From: Syncephalastrum monosporum B8922
Lineage: Eukaryota; Mucoromycota; Mucoromycetes; Mucorales; Syncephalastraceae
Direction of reading: 5' to 3'
Assembly: GCA_000697355.1 (NCBI GenBank)
Contig: JNEN01001236.1
Coordinates: 1 to 64,000 of the forward strand
Length of the DNA stretch: 64,000 nucleotides
Part shown: one piece after another, positions 22,015 through 33,511 of the stretch
How the letters are laid out: each line of letters begins with the position of its first letter
Position numbering within the stretch: position 1 is the stretch's first letter
Notes under the pieces: generated by a model
What the model saw: the letters and a program-made list of their open reading frames with translations, nothing else
Told to the model about the DNA's origin: nothing
The model's database searches: none
Position numbers and translations under genes: made by a program

Positions 22015-24183
22015 CGCATTTCGTTGTACAGATTGAGCATTTTCGGGTGAGTCCATGAGGTACACCACAAGAGCAGAAAAAAAAAAAGAATGAAACGGCG
22101 CGACCTCTCTTTCTCGCATGGAGCGGCATGGTTCTTTTTGAGCTCATTTTACAGCCAATCGCATTTCAGATGAAATTGTCCGCACTCTTTCTTTTCCCTT
22201 CTTTTTCTTAGCACAATGAGGCTACTGGCACTATTCGAACAAAAAGGGTTGCGGAGAGAGTGATGTGCCTCAAGAGCGTCTTATCGCATCCAGCGCCCGT
22301 CGAAATGGAGTATGTGTATGCACACATGGAACGGCCTGTCTGTGCTGTGGTTCTAGACCTTTCTTATCTTTCACACACATAGATTCGTACAAGGTGAATT
22401 CAACGACGTCTTCTAGTGAATTTTCTCGGACTTGCCCAGTGCTGGTAGAAAAGGAAAAAGACGACGACACCCCTATGAAGGTGTCAGATATAAAATGGGT
22501 CTATGTGTGCGTGTTACCGTGCAGGATAAAACCAGATGGTTCGGTCTGAAGGTTGAAAAATGTGTGTGTGCAGCTACAGCGGCACAGTTGAGCATTCATC
22601 TTCAAACTGCTCAAAATACTAACCCTTCTGTGATATAGCTGAAATAATTAAAAGAGCCCGCTGATCTCAAGGTTTCGCGCCATACTGTCTATCCGGCAAA
22701 GCTCGAGGAGCGGTACATTCGGGTTGTAACTGGAAACATGTAGTAGACATCCTGACGAACATGTGTGTTTCTTGGCGATTCTACTTCTGTAGGTATAAGT
22801 ATGACCGCTCAAGAGTTCAGTCAAAAAATCTCGATTGCTATCACCAAGCCTACTACGAGATAGACACAACATCTAAATGGGATGCCATACGTGCAGCAGG
22901 TTTGGCCACAGTCCGCAACTCTAAGTGTGGGTCGCTGGTATCAACATTGGCGGCGAACATGTGACTGCACGCCCGGTGTTCCGGAATGAAATGGAAGTCG
23001 TTCGCACCTGCTCAAGTGACACACCCGTCCTGGTTCGTTCTGAGAACATATCTTTGTTCCGCGAGTATCGGCTGGTGGATAGCGTGGGAGCTGAAGGCGG
23101 ACAAGAGCTTAACCCAAACGAGCGTTTGAACAAGCAGCTTAACCCGCGAATTTGCATCCATCTACTCCGTTGAAAATGGATCCGGTTTGTGTCGCACTTA
23201 ATGACAAGGCTGGAGAAATGCTGAGCAAGAATGACTGAAGGATCGACGCGACTATTACTCCGCCGATATACACATATCATTCGTGCATTCGTTCAGGCTC
23301 ATACACGTCTCAGCGAGGACTTTCAGTAAGATGACAGCTTGCACGAGCAGCAGCGTGTCAAAAGTGAAGATGGTTGAGCAACGCATCTTTTTGCACGTCA
23401 CAGTGGCAGGTTTGCAAGGGTATTGAGCAGAATAAGTTGCTACTGAAAATATATACAGAGAGAGAGAAATTATCATGCCATTTTATTCCTTCTACTGCAC
23501 CAGATATACGGGTGTCGCCCGCGTGCATCTAATGAAGGGTTTTTGTTTACGGGGTACATGATTTCTCATTTGTCGCGTTGACAATTCTCTGTTTCCCTTA
23601 TTCTGCGTACATATCGCTTTTAGACGCCCCTGTTCCAAAACTCACTTAACTTTTACACATGTTTGTGGAGATATTTGGTTATTTGTTTCCTCAAACTAGC
23701 ATTTTTAGCACCTGGTAGCCCATAATACGAAATGACCATAAAAAAAGGACGTATAAGCACCGTGTAGGAAAGAAAAAACTGATTTACTTATTTACGGAAA
23801 CACTGGATGTACTAAATGACTCTGAAAAACACATAAATGTATTCATTCAGTAATTTTATTAATCAGACAGTATTTTCAAGCAGCATTGAGCAGACCGGAC
23901 AAGCAGCAACTGGGTGCCATCAGGATTCATACCAATCATGCAGTTGTGTCGGTCTAAGAAATTGCTAATCTTTGTCTCGGTTTGAAAAGGTGCCTTTGTG
24001 TGTCAGCCTTGCAGCAAAATTCCCTTTGATTCCCTTATCACCTTCAGTTTCTTTTCTTTTCTTTTCTTATCCTCGTACATGTTAAACACATACCTTGTGA
24101 GTTGACTGGTGCTCATTGCGAGCTTCCCTACAAGCCCACGCTCACGGCGCTTGAGCAGCAATCCAGCCAAAAAAGAAAAGAAT
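22015..24183. other. 2.2 kb with decayed coding fragments only
   Basis: No complete gene can be built. The plus-strand frame 22925-23173 (about 82 codons) and the preceding 22761-22964 frame look protein-like (stretches such as NIGGEHVTARPVFRNEMEVV), yet lack a common start and splice chain, and the minus strand is also open. A TTTTC repeat lies near 24050. The segment 23989-24022 is a diverged copy of the zinc-finger exon that follows. Confidence 0.35.
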
Positions 24184-24781
24184 GGTGGTCTTTCTTTCAG
24201 TCAACCGGAATTGCAGCTCAGTACATTCCAACATGACCGGAATCGGTGCCTTCGTGTGCCAGCCTTGTAATTTCGTGTGCCAGCCTTGTAATAAAACTCT
24301 CTCCACTGCAAATGCTCTCAGGGCACATCGAAGCAAAGAGCATTGCACTGAACTTGTGTTCTGCCTTGGTCACAACAGTATGTTTTATATACATGTTTAG
24401 TAACCACTCGTGACCCTTCTCTTCTTACTAGTGTCCACCATTGTGCACAAAACTGAAGGAAACTTCCAGTGTCCAATCATCGACTGCCGAGGCAATTATT
24501 CAAACGTCGACGCGTTTCGAGTGCAGGCTGCAACCAGGCATCCTGGAACCGAGGCGCTATCGAGAAATAATAACAAAGCGGAAAAGCAGCCAACAAAAAG
24601 ACGGAAGATTACATCATCACCTTTTTCAAAGGAAGAAGGATGCTGGGAAGTCCACAAGCTGGACACGCCCAATCGACCAACACTGACCGCTGCTAGCCTG
24701 TATTGCGAGCCTCTGGCGTTGCACATTGGCCATGAAATCCTCCAGGATCCTATCATCATCTACTGTGAGACCGGTTTTTAA
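24184..24781 (+). CDS. Hypothetical C2H2 zinc-finger protein, possibly decayed
   Basis: Exons 24184-24377 and 24432-24781 join in phase (A|TG at the junction) to about 180 residues. A C2H2 finger is clear: C-x2-C-x12-H-x4-H in CQPCNKTLSTANALRAHRSKEH (seen at 24281-24345). Just before it the seven residues FVCQPCN are tandemly duplicated by an exact 21-bp repeat. A second finger-like segment (FQCPIIDC ... TRH) has lost one expected His. A basic QPTKRRKIT patch could be a nuclear signal. The 3' end is uncertain: a GT donor at 24766 might lead to the open frames at 25082-25730. This may be a functional small gene or a remnant. Confidence 0.4.
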
Positions 24782-25081
24782 GGCCCCATATATCCATATT
24801 TTTGTTTAGTTTTCTTTGTTCTCCTTGTTCCTTTTTATTCTTGCCACTTCCTACCCTTTTTGGATACCCTCTCCCTTTTGGGTATTTTTGACCACCCATT
24901 TTTCAAAAGGATGGATCTTTTTTCCCTCCACCACCTTTTTGGATGGTTGACACCTTTCACTCCACCATTTCCTTGGATGGGTACAAGGTACCCGCAAGAC
25001 ATTCTCGCGTTTGCCAAATGCCTTGTCCATTAAAACCGTACCCCTTGCGATCTCCCTGCAACGTCGTGATAAAGAGCCTAC

Positions 25082-25730
25082 ATGATTCATGCAACGAACT
25101 TTGACCAGGAATTCAAGTCTGATTTGACCATACCGACAACAGTCTTCACTTTGTGTGGCGTTCCAAACAATCAAGGCTACGGTTCCTCTGCACTATCGAC
25201 CGAAAATATCGCATCCAGATTTGTCCAGGCTCTTGCGCTGTCATTCCTGGATGATGCTCAGACGCCACCAAGCTTTGAAAGCGCTCACAGATTAGTTGAC
25301 GCTATCAACGAGGTCCGCGAGGTCAAAGGCAAGGCCAATGCCAAAGACTGGGTTGCTTTAACAAAATTCGCCAACGACCTCCGAAATCCCGCATGGAAAT
25401 CCTTGTCCGGGCAAGCACTTGCGAATACCAAACAGAGATTTGAAATTTGAAGAAGCAAGGATTCAAAATATTGGGTTATGGAAGAGAAGGAGCCGAAGAC
25501 CACGAAACACGGATCAAATTATTGAATCTCATGTGTCGACGGTTAAAAGAACGATCGTTAGTCGACCACGTGTTCGCCTCTTATAATTCTCAGGCTAATG
25601 ATCCGTTGGCTGAACGAGATATGAAGCAGAAAGATGAACTGCTCACACAGTTATCTGCGGAAGGAAATACTCAAGGTAAGCAAATCAGTGTCTCATTGTA
25701 TCCAAATTTGTTGATTGCTTCTTTTTACTA
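25082..25730 (+). pseudogene. Two adjoining open frames of an unrecognised gene, frame broken
   Basis: 25082-25450 (about 122 codons) and 25447-25731 (about 94 codons) are both protein-like in composition but sit in different frames, with stop and restart overlapping at 25447-25450 and no plausible intron between. The second ends at a GT donor-like GGTAAG at 25675. They could be downstream exons of the zinc-finger gene at 24184 or an independent relic. The family is not recognised. Confidence 0.35.
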
Positions 25731-28463
25731 GATATGCTGGCGTACATTACGAATACAGAAAAAATTTGCTTGGTAGCATTGGACTACGCCGGCTTATCAA
25801 CCAACTGCAATGACTTGTACGGACTCTTATTGTGTCCAAAATCTACTCTCTATTAAAAAAACATGCCGTGGGACTCGCTTCGCTTCGTCCATGGCTGACA
25901 CTCCGATTGCGTTCCGGATGTGAGTGAGCCCCTTCGCCTGCGGCTAGGGGCCATCACAGCCTCCACTTAATCTTCGGTCACCCAAGGCCGCTCCCACGTC
26001 TGCTTTTCTTCTTCTTTCTTTGTCCTTCTCAAAGTCTTTTTCTCCGGCAAGTACATTTATACATATAACTATGGGTATAATCTAACAGAGACAACATAGA
26101 CGACACGAGGTCCCCCCAAGTCCCTCTGCCACCGGTTGCTCGTCCATGCACCGGTGTGCACGAAAGCAAGTTGTCGCGTTATAAACACAATACATCGGAC
26201 AGCTTTAACATTATTCCAACGTATACGCAGCTTGTTGTTACGTTTTCTTCTCCTCCCGTCTTCTTTCCCGTTTGCGTCTCTCTCTTCCTTTTGTCCGCTC
26301 GCGCCCCCTCCTCCCAGAGGCTTTTTTTTTCGTGCTTTTTTTTCCCTCTGTCTGTAAGTGAACTGGACTACATAAGAAACTGAAACCTGTCAACATATAC
26401 TCATTTGATGTCGGGTCCGCTCCTTTTCCTTTCCGTTCCTTTCGTCCTCCTTGCTTTGTCCTCCTCCTCCGCCCTAGCCTACGGTAGAAGCCGATAGTAT
26501 TTAAACCCTTACTCATAGGCATACACCCAAATGTCTCTCAGCCCCACCCATCATGGTAAGTTACTCACATCGGATGAAATATCATGAGACATGGGTTTAA
26601 CAAAAGGAATTGGACGCGTGCCCTCCACGGGCGCGTTAGTTAGATGAGGTGGCGGCCTACCGCCTTACGCGCGCAATAACGAACCCGGCTCTGCCGTAGG
26701 TATGTAGAAAGTGCACTTCAGTCGGACGACCAACTGACTTTAGAATGAATCTCGATAGGCTAGTTTAGTTACATCACATCGGTATCAATGAAATTGACAG
26801 CAGTTGCTGTATGCTTCTCGGTCAACACACTTGTATTCTGATTTTTTCAAAGTTCTCAAAACGTACTATATTGCTCATCCCACCTCTGAGCAGTTTGAAT
26901 ATGAATGCCCAACTGTGCCTCTATATCTGCACACACACACATTTTGCAATCTTCAAACCGAACAGTCTGCTTTTATCCTGCACGTTATGACGAGCATAGA
27001 CCCGTTTACATCTGATACCTTCATAGGGGTGTCTTCGACTTCTGGTTTTCTACCAGCACTGGGCAAATCCAAGAGGATTTACTAGAAGGCACAGTTGAAT
27101 TCACTGTATTATGTTTTTCTGTTCCCCTCCGTCTATTCTGCCCGACTCACCCATGCTCTTTATTTTGTTCGCCTGTCGCAGACAGACAGACATACGGCAA
27201 AAAATTATAATAAGGTTTCCGTCGGCAGCACAAAGTCTGCGATGCTACATCTGTATTATACGTGCCCGGCGTCCGCTTCCCTTTCTTTTTCCGCGTTTCG
27301 CATACTCCGTCCAGTTGCATAAATTGAGCGGTCGTTGTCAATATTACAGTCTCGTGACACGCCCTTTATTTGTGGTCAGTGATCCTCGCGCCTGTCAGTG
27401 CCCGCCGCCATATTTGTTTGTTGTGAATTCTTGAGTTAAAGTTTTTTTTAGTTATCGACTGACGCACTTAACTGTGCTACTGAGTCATCTCACTTTTAAA
27501 ATACTACTTTCGAATGTCAAATGTCAAATGGAGAAAGTGAAATCAAGATGATAGTGGCCTACGCGGCAAGCCAAATATCTAGCGATTCTAATATATATAT
27601 ACAGAGAGAGAGAGAGGAAACGAGACCGGTAATGCCTGTAGGTAAGAGAGGTGCAGTATGAATGAAGCCAAATTTTTCGTCGACGAGGAATAAGACATTA
27701 TAATAAAACTTATCTCAGTTTACTTGTGTGAGATGACGTAGCCAAGTTCTATTTCATAGGTGATTCAGGAGAGCAGGATGAAGGGAGAAACGAACGACGA
27801 TCATTCCAGTCAAAGTCCACAGCGGGTATAAAGCAAGAAGGAAAGCGTCGATTTGTGCAACACTCCTTAGGTCAAACGGTGCAAGGTGGAAAGGTGTCAC
27901 GGGTATATATTACAGGGCTCATTTAGCACCCTTTTAGAAGCAGAGGACCCATTTGTAAACAGAGGACAAAGAAACCCGCAGTCCTTGTTATGGATGATTA
28001 GATAGTCATCCATTCGCAAACAGACGAACGAGGGCATTTTGTTTGTACCTGTCACAAGGGGGGGAGGTTAGTGCGGCATTATCCTCCATCGGAATTTGGG
28101 TGCGGCTCAAGCGAACGTTCTGGCCAGCCCTGATAAAAGAAAGAAGGAAAGACGGATGATGGCAAGACAACGCCACTCGTGTTCAGTAATGCGGATAATG
28201 CATAGAACCCAGGGGTAAAAAAGAAACCAGACTTTGAAGGAGCGACGACATCATTGTGTGTGCGTGTATGGATTGATTCACAATAATTAAGGAAACTTTC
28301 ACTACAGCATTTTACACAATCGTCTGTTGAGTTGAAGTTGTGATGCACTCCAAGGTCACACAACTTTTTCATATTTTTTCGTCTCCTTCGCTTGTGTAGC
28401 CTTTGCTCTTTTCCCTTTTACTTGCCTGTTTTTCTATACTTCCTGCTTTCTTCACCGCTTGAG
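25731..28463. other. 2.7 kb without supportable genes
   Basis: Contains GC-rich repeat-like segments at 25860-25990 and 26610-26700, a TA/GA microsatellite at about 27590-27616 and pyrimidine-rich stretches near 26230-26340. ATGTCTCTCAGC... at about 26531 runs into a good GTAAGT donor, but no matching downstream exon was found. The final 150 bp are the leader of the TBC gene. Confidence 0.4.
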
Positions 28464-31160
28464 ATGGAAGAACCGCTGCATCCACCTTCAGGAACGTTGC
28501 ACCGTCCAGTGCATCCAGACACGACCGACGAGTCTACGAACGACGCCTCAGACGACGACAACTTCTCTCTGCATGAATTCGACTTGGACGTGGTGGATGA
28601 AGCATTGCTGAATCCGCACAACAAGGAATTTTCCGACCACTTTGGTTTTCGGATCCACGTTAAAACGGATGACGAACTCGACGACGACACGAGTGACTCG
28701 TCCGATTCCGATTCCGAAGACAAAGGCGCATTTACAAAGAAGAAGCAACCTCAGCAGAAATCGATATCGACCACCACAACGCATTCGAGTGAAGGAGAAG
28801 ATACCGATTTTTCTGTCGATACGGCCATGACCACGCCCACCCATGCCAAGGCACCCATCGACTTTACTGCGACTGCTGCTACCGCTGCTACTGCTGCCGC
28901 GTCGTCTACCGCAGCCACAGCTACGGCTGCGACGCATGGATCTGGGCAAGAATCATTCCAGACGCGACGGGGTCGTTCGGCCACCGTGTCCAAACCGGCC
29001 CCTGCCGTGCAGCCTGAATTGCGCACTGCCCAGCCCGGACGACGTCGACGCGCGACCACCGTCTCAAGACCCAACCTCCCTCCGCCTGCTCCTTCCTCTT
29101 CCTCTGACCAGTCAAAGCCGGATGCGCTTGTCGAAGAACAGGAGGAGCCCATGCCAGGCCCTGGCCCTGTTTCTTCTGGGGTCGCCACGCCACAGCCACG
29201 CCACAGCCACGGCGCCTCCTCTGTTGCAAGTGCGGGTGCAAGCACGGCTGCCTCTCAGCAACCGCCGCCGCTGCCGCCGCTGCCCACGCGTTCGTCGGTG
29301 GCAAGCGATCCTGAGGACGCCTGGTCGGTCCGGTCGTCATCGGAACGCAACTACCCGGAAAGCGTCAGCGGCCGATCGTTTGCCTCGTTCAACCCTTTCA
29401 AGCGCTCCGGCTCGCCGACGCCGTCTGTGCGGTCTGTCCCACGTACGGTCGAACGGCCCTCGCAGGCCTTCCGCGAGCGCCAGAGCAAGCGCATGTCTGA
29501 GTTCTACCGCTACCAGTCCCAGACCCCGTCCTCGCCCTCCCCGTCCTTGCCTGGCGCCCACCGACTGTCCGCAGCGAGTGGATACTATGACATGCTCATG
29601 TCCAAGTTTGGCCGCACGTCGGAGGAGCAGTATCGCGACTCGCCTAAACATGCCGCGCTTAAAGAAGAAACACGCAACGCGCTGGAAGCCCTCCGCGAGA
29701 CCAGCACAGATTATGACTGGGGTAAAGTGTGCAGAAGCAAGACAAGACAAGAAAATGGATAGTGGGGTTATGGGAGTGCTGATCTCTTTTGTTGCTTTAC
29801 TGTACTTGTATATATTATATAGACTTCTGGCTGTCGCTGATCAACGACGCTGATCTCGTGTTACGCACGCAACCCGACGCTGTCAAGCACCACATGACGC
29901 TGGGCATGCCGCCGCCTTTGCGGGGTCAACTGTGGCAAATTGTGGTGCGGTCGCGTAACAGCGGCGACGTCGAGTCCGAGTACCGTGAGCTGCTCAAACG
30001 CGTCAGCCCGGATGAGAAACTGATCCGACGGGATCTGTCGCGCACCTTTCCCACGCACGAATTTTTCAAGGAACAGGATGGCGAGGGCCAAGAGGCGCTC
30101 TTCAACGTCATCAAGGCCTACAGCATCTTTGACCAGCAGGTCGGCTACTGCCAGGGCCTGCCCTTCATCGTCGGGTGTCTCTTGCTTGAGGTAACAATAA
30201 AGAGAAATGAAAAAAAAAGAAAGTTAAAGCAACGGGATTCGAACTGATTTTTTAATTTAGATGCGCGAGGAGCATGCCTTTGCCGTGCTCATCAAGCTCA
30301 TGAGTCAGCATGGCCTGCGATCCCAGTATACCCCGAATATGGAGACCCTCCACGAGCGACTTTACCAATTTGACCATATCCTGCAGCAGAAGATTCCCCA
30401 GGTGCACCGGCATCTGGAGACCCAGGGCGTGCGCCCGAGTATGTACGCCTCCCAGTGGTTCCTCCCCCTGTTTGCGAGCCGGTGTCCGCTGCCGCTGACC
30501 GTGCGCCTCTTCGACCTGATCATGGTCGAAGGCACCCTCGTCGTGCTGCGCGTGGCGCTGGCCCTCTTGTGGCGCAACCAGGACACGCTCCTCACCCTCG
30601 ACATGGAGCACCTCGTCGGTTTCCTTAATTACAGCATCTACGACGCCTACGTCGACGACCCGAACGCGCTCATCCAGGACGCGTATAACATTGACATTCC
30701 GACCCGGCTCCTGAACCGCCTCGCCAAGCAGCGCACCACCGAGGCCGCGCGCGAGGCCAAGACACAGACCCAGGAGGAACACCTGCGGCGGATCAACGCC
30801 GACCTTTCGCAGCACATCCACCGCCTCGAAAAGGCGAACCGGGCCCTCGAGTCAGAGAACCGGGACGTGACGCAGCAGGTGATCGATGCCAAGATGAGCG
30901 TGGCCCGCCTCGACGACGAGAATCAGCAGCTGCGGCATGATCTGGGCCAGGTGCGCACCGAGCTCGAACAGCTCAAGTCGACGCTGCCTGCTCTCGAGGA
31001 GATGACGCGGCAGAATGCATACTATCGGCAGCAGAACCAAGACCTCCACAGTCAGTTGACGGATGTGGAGGAAATTTTGGTGGATCTGAAGCTCAAATAT
31101 GCCGAGAGCGAAGGGCGCTACGAAGAGTTGTACCAGCGCTTAGGAGCCACGAACCATTAA
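28464..31160 (+). CDS. TBC-domain Rab GTPase-activating protein (Gyp5/EVI5-like)
   Basis: Exons 28464-29721, 29823-30190 and 30261-31160 give 841 aa. The first 400 residues are disordered (acidic, then Ser/Thr/Ala/Pro-rich). The TBC domain starts near DFWLSLINDADLVLRT. It carries the arginine finger in LIRRDLSRTFP and the glutamine finger in VGYCQGLPF, so it should be catalytically active on a Rab GTPase. The C-terminal 180 residues form a coiled coil. TBC plus C-terminal coiled coil is the layout of Gyp5/Gyl1 and EVI5, which act in exocytic and endosomal traffic. The substrate Rab cannot be read. It converges on the MHR regulator, 287 bp away. Confidence 0.9.
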
Positions 31161-31376
31161 GGAGTAACCACACAGAGAAAGAAGCGAATGTGTGGGCGAG
31201 AGCGAACATATGTGTGTGTGTGTGTGTTGTATATATACCCGCAGGTTTTTATTATAAAGTTTTTTGATTATGTACAGAACCGTCAAATGATGGAAAGAAG
31301 AAAGTAGAAACATGCTTTGTGATCGAGAGAGTGAGAGAGTGACCGCGAGGGCAGGTAGATCAATATATAAATAGGT

Positions 31377-31431
31377 GGGTGGGTAGATGGGTAGATGGGT
31401 AGGTAGGTAGGTAGGTAGGTAGGTAGGTATA
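31377..31431. repeat. (GGTA)n/GGTAGAT microsatellite
   Basis: Tetranucleotide GGTA array between the 3' ends of two convergent genes. Confidence 0.8.
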
Positions 31432-31447
31432 TAAAGGTTCAAAAGAA

Positions 31448-33511
31448 TCATGAGGTGGGATTTTCGTCAATGAAGAGGAACTTATTGGTGTTGCGCGGAT
31501 TGAAGTAGCGGAAACGCGGGCGTGAAGAGGAAGAAGTAGAAGAGGAAGAGGAGGGAGAGGCGCTGAAGGTGGAGGTGGATGATCGCGGCGGGAGAGTGGA
31601 CTGCATGAGGGAAGCCGGCGAAGGTGAGGTGAAGGCTTTGGTTTGAGGGAAGGAGAGGACGGACAACATGGATCCGGCCGGGTGTGTTTCGCGCGCATGG
31701 TGGTATTTGTCGGCCGCGGTCGGCTTGAGGTTGGCCAGAAAGTAATCGGCGGGCTGCTGATGGAACTGCTCCTTGTGGCGGAGCGGGTGGGCATAGTAGA
31801 GCTGATGACGCCGGATCTCCAGCTCGATCCAGTCCGCGACCTGGATCCAATTTTTGCTGTTCTGCTGGTAGTCGCGGGTGTCTTGAAGGATGGCCAGCGC
31901 CTTGTGCAGGCCCTGCTCGTACTCGTCGCGGTCAATGCCGCGCAGAATGATGGGCGAGGCACAGGCGCGGTAGACGTCCATCGCGGTCGAGATGACCTCG
32001 GCCGCGCGCCAGAGCTCGTCGCGATCAAAGGCGCAGCGGCCAAAGGGGATCTTGTTGCATGTCTTGAGGGTGCGAAGCTGGAGCAGCGCGGTGGAGAGAC
32101 AGACGTTGAGCGAGTGCAGACTCAGCTCCGTCGGGTGTGAGTCGTTGGGCTCAGGGATAAAGAGTTTATGGAGGATGATGCGCGAGGCGTTGTACTCGAG
32201 GTTGACGCGCACGCAGGCCAGGAAGAGGTCCTCACAGCCATACTCGAAGCCCGAGTCGAAGCGCAGGTAGGGTGGCAGCGATTGGTGATAGGCGACGAGG
32301 CGCGCGTCGTAGTCGGCGAGCTGGTCGACCGTCATGGACTCGGTGTCGTGCTCGTACAGTGTCTGAATGATCGAGGCCTGGATGCGCCACAGCTTGAGGC
32401 AGTGGATGTGCGCGAGCACGCCAATCTCGGCCTCGTCGATGTCCTGCTCAAATATGCGCGGCAGATCGACCTCGACGCCCTCGGGGCGGGCCTGCGGCGT
32501 GTTCTTGGGCGCGCCGCCCGAGTAGAGGTAGAAGTCGATGGACCAGACAAACCACCACAGGCGGGTGTCCATCTCCTTGTCGTAGGTGTCGTCGGTGTCG
32601 AGGACGGTGCGCGGGTAAATCTCGAGCTCCTGGAGGGCCGAGACGGCCATGCCGGTGTAGTGGTGGGCGCGGCTGTTCTCGGCGCGGCAGGCCATGAAGA
32701 GCAGGCCGACGATGGCGTAGCGGTCGGGGGTGTCGAAGGACTGGCCGACGAGATCCCGCGCACGGTCAAAGAAAAACTCCTCCTGCTCCTGCAATTGGTC
32801 CTGGTCGGCGCAGAAATGGGCGAGCTCCGGCCGTGGATGATGCGTCACGAGGTGCCGAAACACAAACGAGCACATGGCATTCACAATCAGGGTCTCGGTC
32901 GGATGGTGCTGTCTCTTGTACCAGGCCATGAACTCATCCTTGCGCAGTATGGGCGTGTACCGCACCCAGCATGAGAAGTACGTGTCCACGCAGGCGTCGA
33001 CTATCTGCCGCAGGCTCATGGCTGTGCCATGCTTCGAGTGCGGATGCACAATCTGGCCAAGCCCACACACATGCGAAAAGAAGTTGACCGGCTTTGTGCG
33101 AAAATTGCGGTTGCGGTACAGGACGGCCGAGTTGGTGGTCACCGGCTGGCACTGCTTCTCTTCCTGGTAGTCGTCGCGGCAGAGCTTGCTAAATGCGTCT
33201 ATCAGGGACCGTAAATCAGATACATTCGAGATGCGGGCCTCCATATTGAGCCCCAGGTCGGTATACGACAGCTGGAACTTGGACAGAGCGTCATGCAGGA
33301 TCGCAGAGTCGAGGAAGCTGCCCGGGCTCGTCACCGCGCTGTGCACCGAGCTGTCCGATCGCTCTTCTTCGGTGGTCGAGCTGACACTCGGTGTCGAGCA
33401 CACCGGCGGACTCGCCATGCTGCTGTAGCTGAGGGCGTCAAAGAATCCGGCATCATATTCCTCTGACCGGATGCGCTTATGTCGATGTGTTTCGACCGTT
33501 GCAAATGGCAT
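31448..33511 (-). CDS. Intronless fungal-specific transcription factor (MHR) protein without a visible zinc cluster
   Basis: One exon of 687 aa; start at the ATG of MPFATVETHRHKR. A GTG in the same frame lies 12 nt upstream. The central region (about residues 160-560) matches the architecture of the fungal middle homology domain, with a helical Trp-rich segment WWFVWSIDFYLYSGG. The N-terminus has a short basic patch (RHKRIR) but no Cys6 motif, and none was found upstream on this strand. The C-terminus is Ser/Pro-rich. Either the DNA-binding exon is missing from the model, or it acts as a co-regulator. CACACCAG just before the ATG could be an acceptor of a 5' intron. Confidence 0.75.
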   Translation of the reverse strand: MPFATVETHRHKRIRSEEYDAGFFDALSYSSMASPPVCSTPSVSSTTEEERSDSSVHSAVTSPGSFLDSAILHDALSKFQLSYTDLGLNMEARISNVSDLRSLIDAFSKLCRDDYQEEKQCQPVTTNSAVLYRNRNFRTKPVNFFSHVCGLGQIVHPHSKHGTAMSLRQIVDACVDTYFSCWVRYTPILRKDEFMAWYKRQHHPTETLIVNAMCSFVFRHLVTHHPRPELAHFCADQDQLQEQEEFFFDRARDLVGQSFDTPDRYAIVGLLFMACRAENSRAHHYTGMAVSALQELEIYPRTVLDTDDTYDKEMDTRLWWFVWSIDFYLYSGGAPKNTPQARPEGVEVDLPRIFEQDIDEAEIGVLAHIHCLKLWRIQASIIQTLYEHDTESMTVDQLADYDARLVAYHQSLPPYLRFDSGFEYGCEDLFLACVRVNLEYNASRIILHKLFIPEPNDSHPTELSLHSLNVCLSTALLQLRTLKTCNKIPFGRCAFDRDELWRAAEVISTAMDVYRACASPIILRGIDRDEYEQGLHKALAILQDTRDYQQNSKNWIQVADWIELEIRRHQLYYAHPLRHKEQFHQQPADYFLANLKPTAADKYHHARETHPAGSMLSVLSFPQTKAFTSPSPASLMQSTLPPRSSTSTFSASPSSSSSTSSSSRPRFRYFNPRNTNKFLFIDENPTS

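Noticed and set aside
28751..29245. 164-codon minus-strand open frame (and 28843-29853 plus, 336 codons)
   Set aside because: Alternative frames of the low-complexity N-terminus of the TBC gene; the annotated frame continues in phase into the TBC domain.
30252..30821. 189-codon minus-strand open frame
   Set aside because: Antisense of TBC exon 3, which carries the conserved sense protein.
32168..32974. 268-codon plus-strand open frame
   Set aside because: Antisense shadow of the GC-rich MHR regulator; composition follows the complementary codons and it has no domain.
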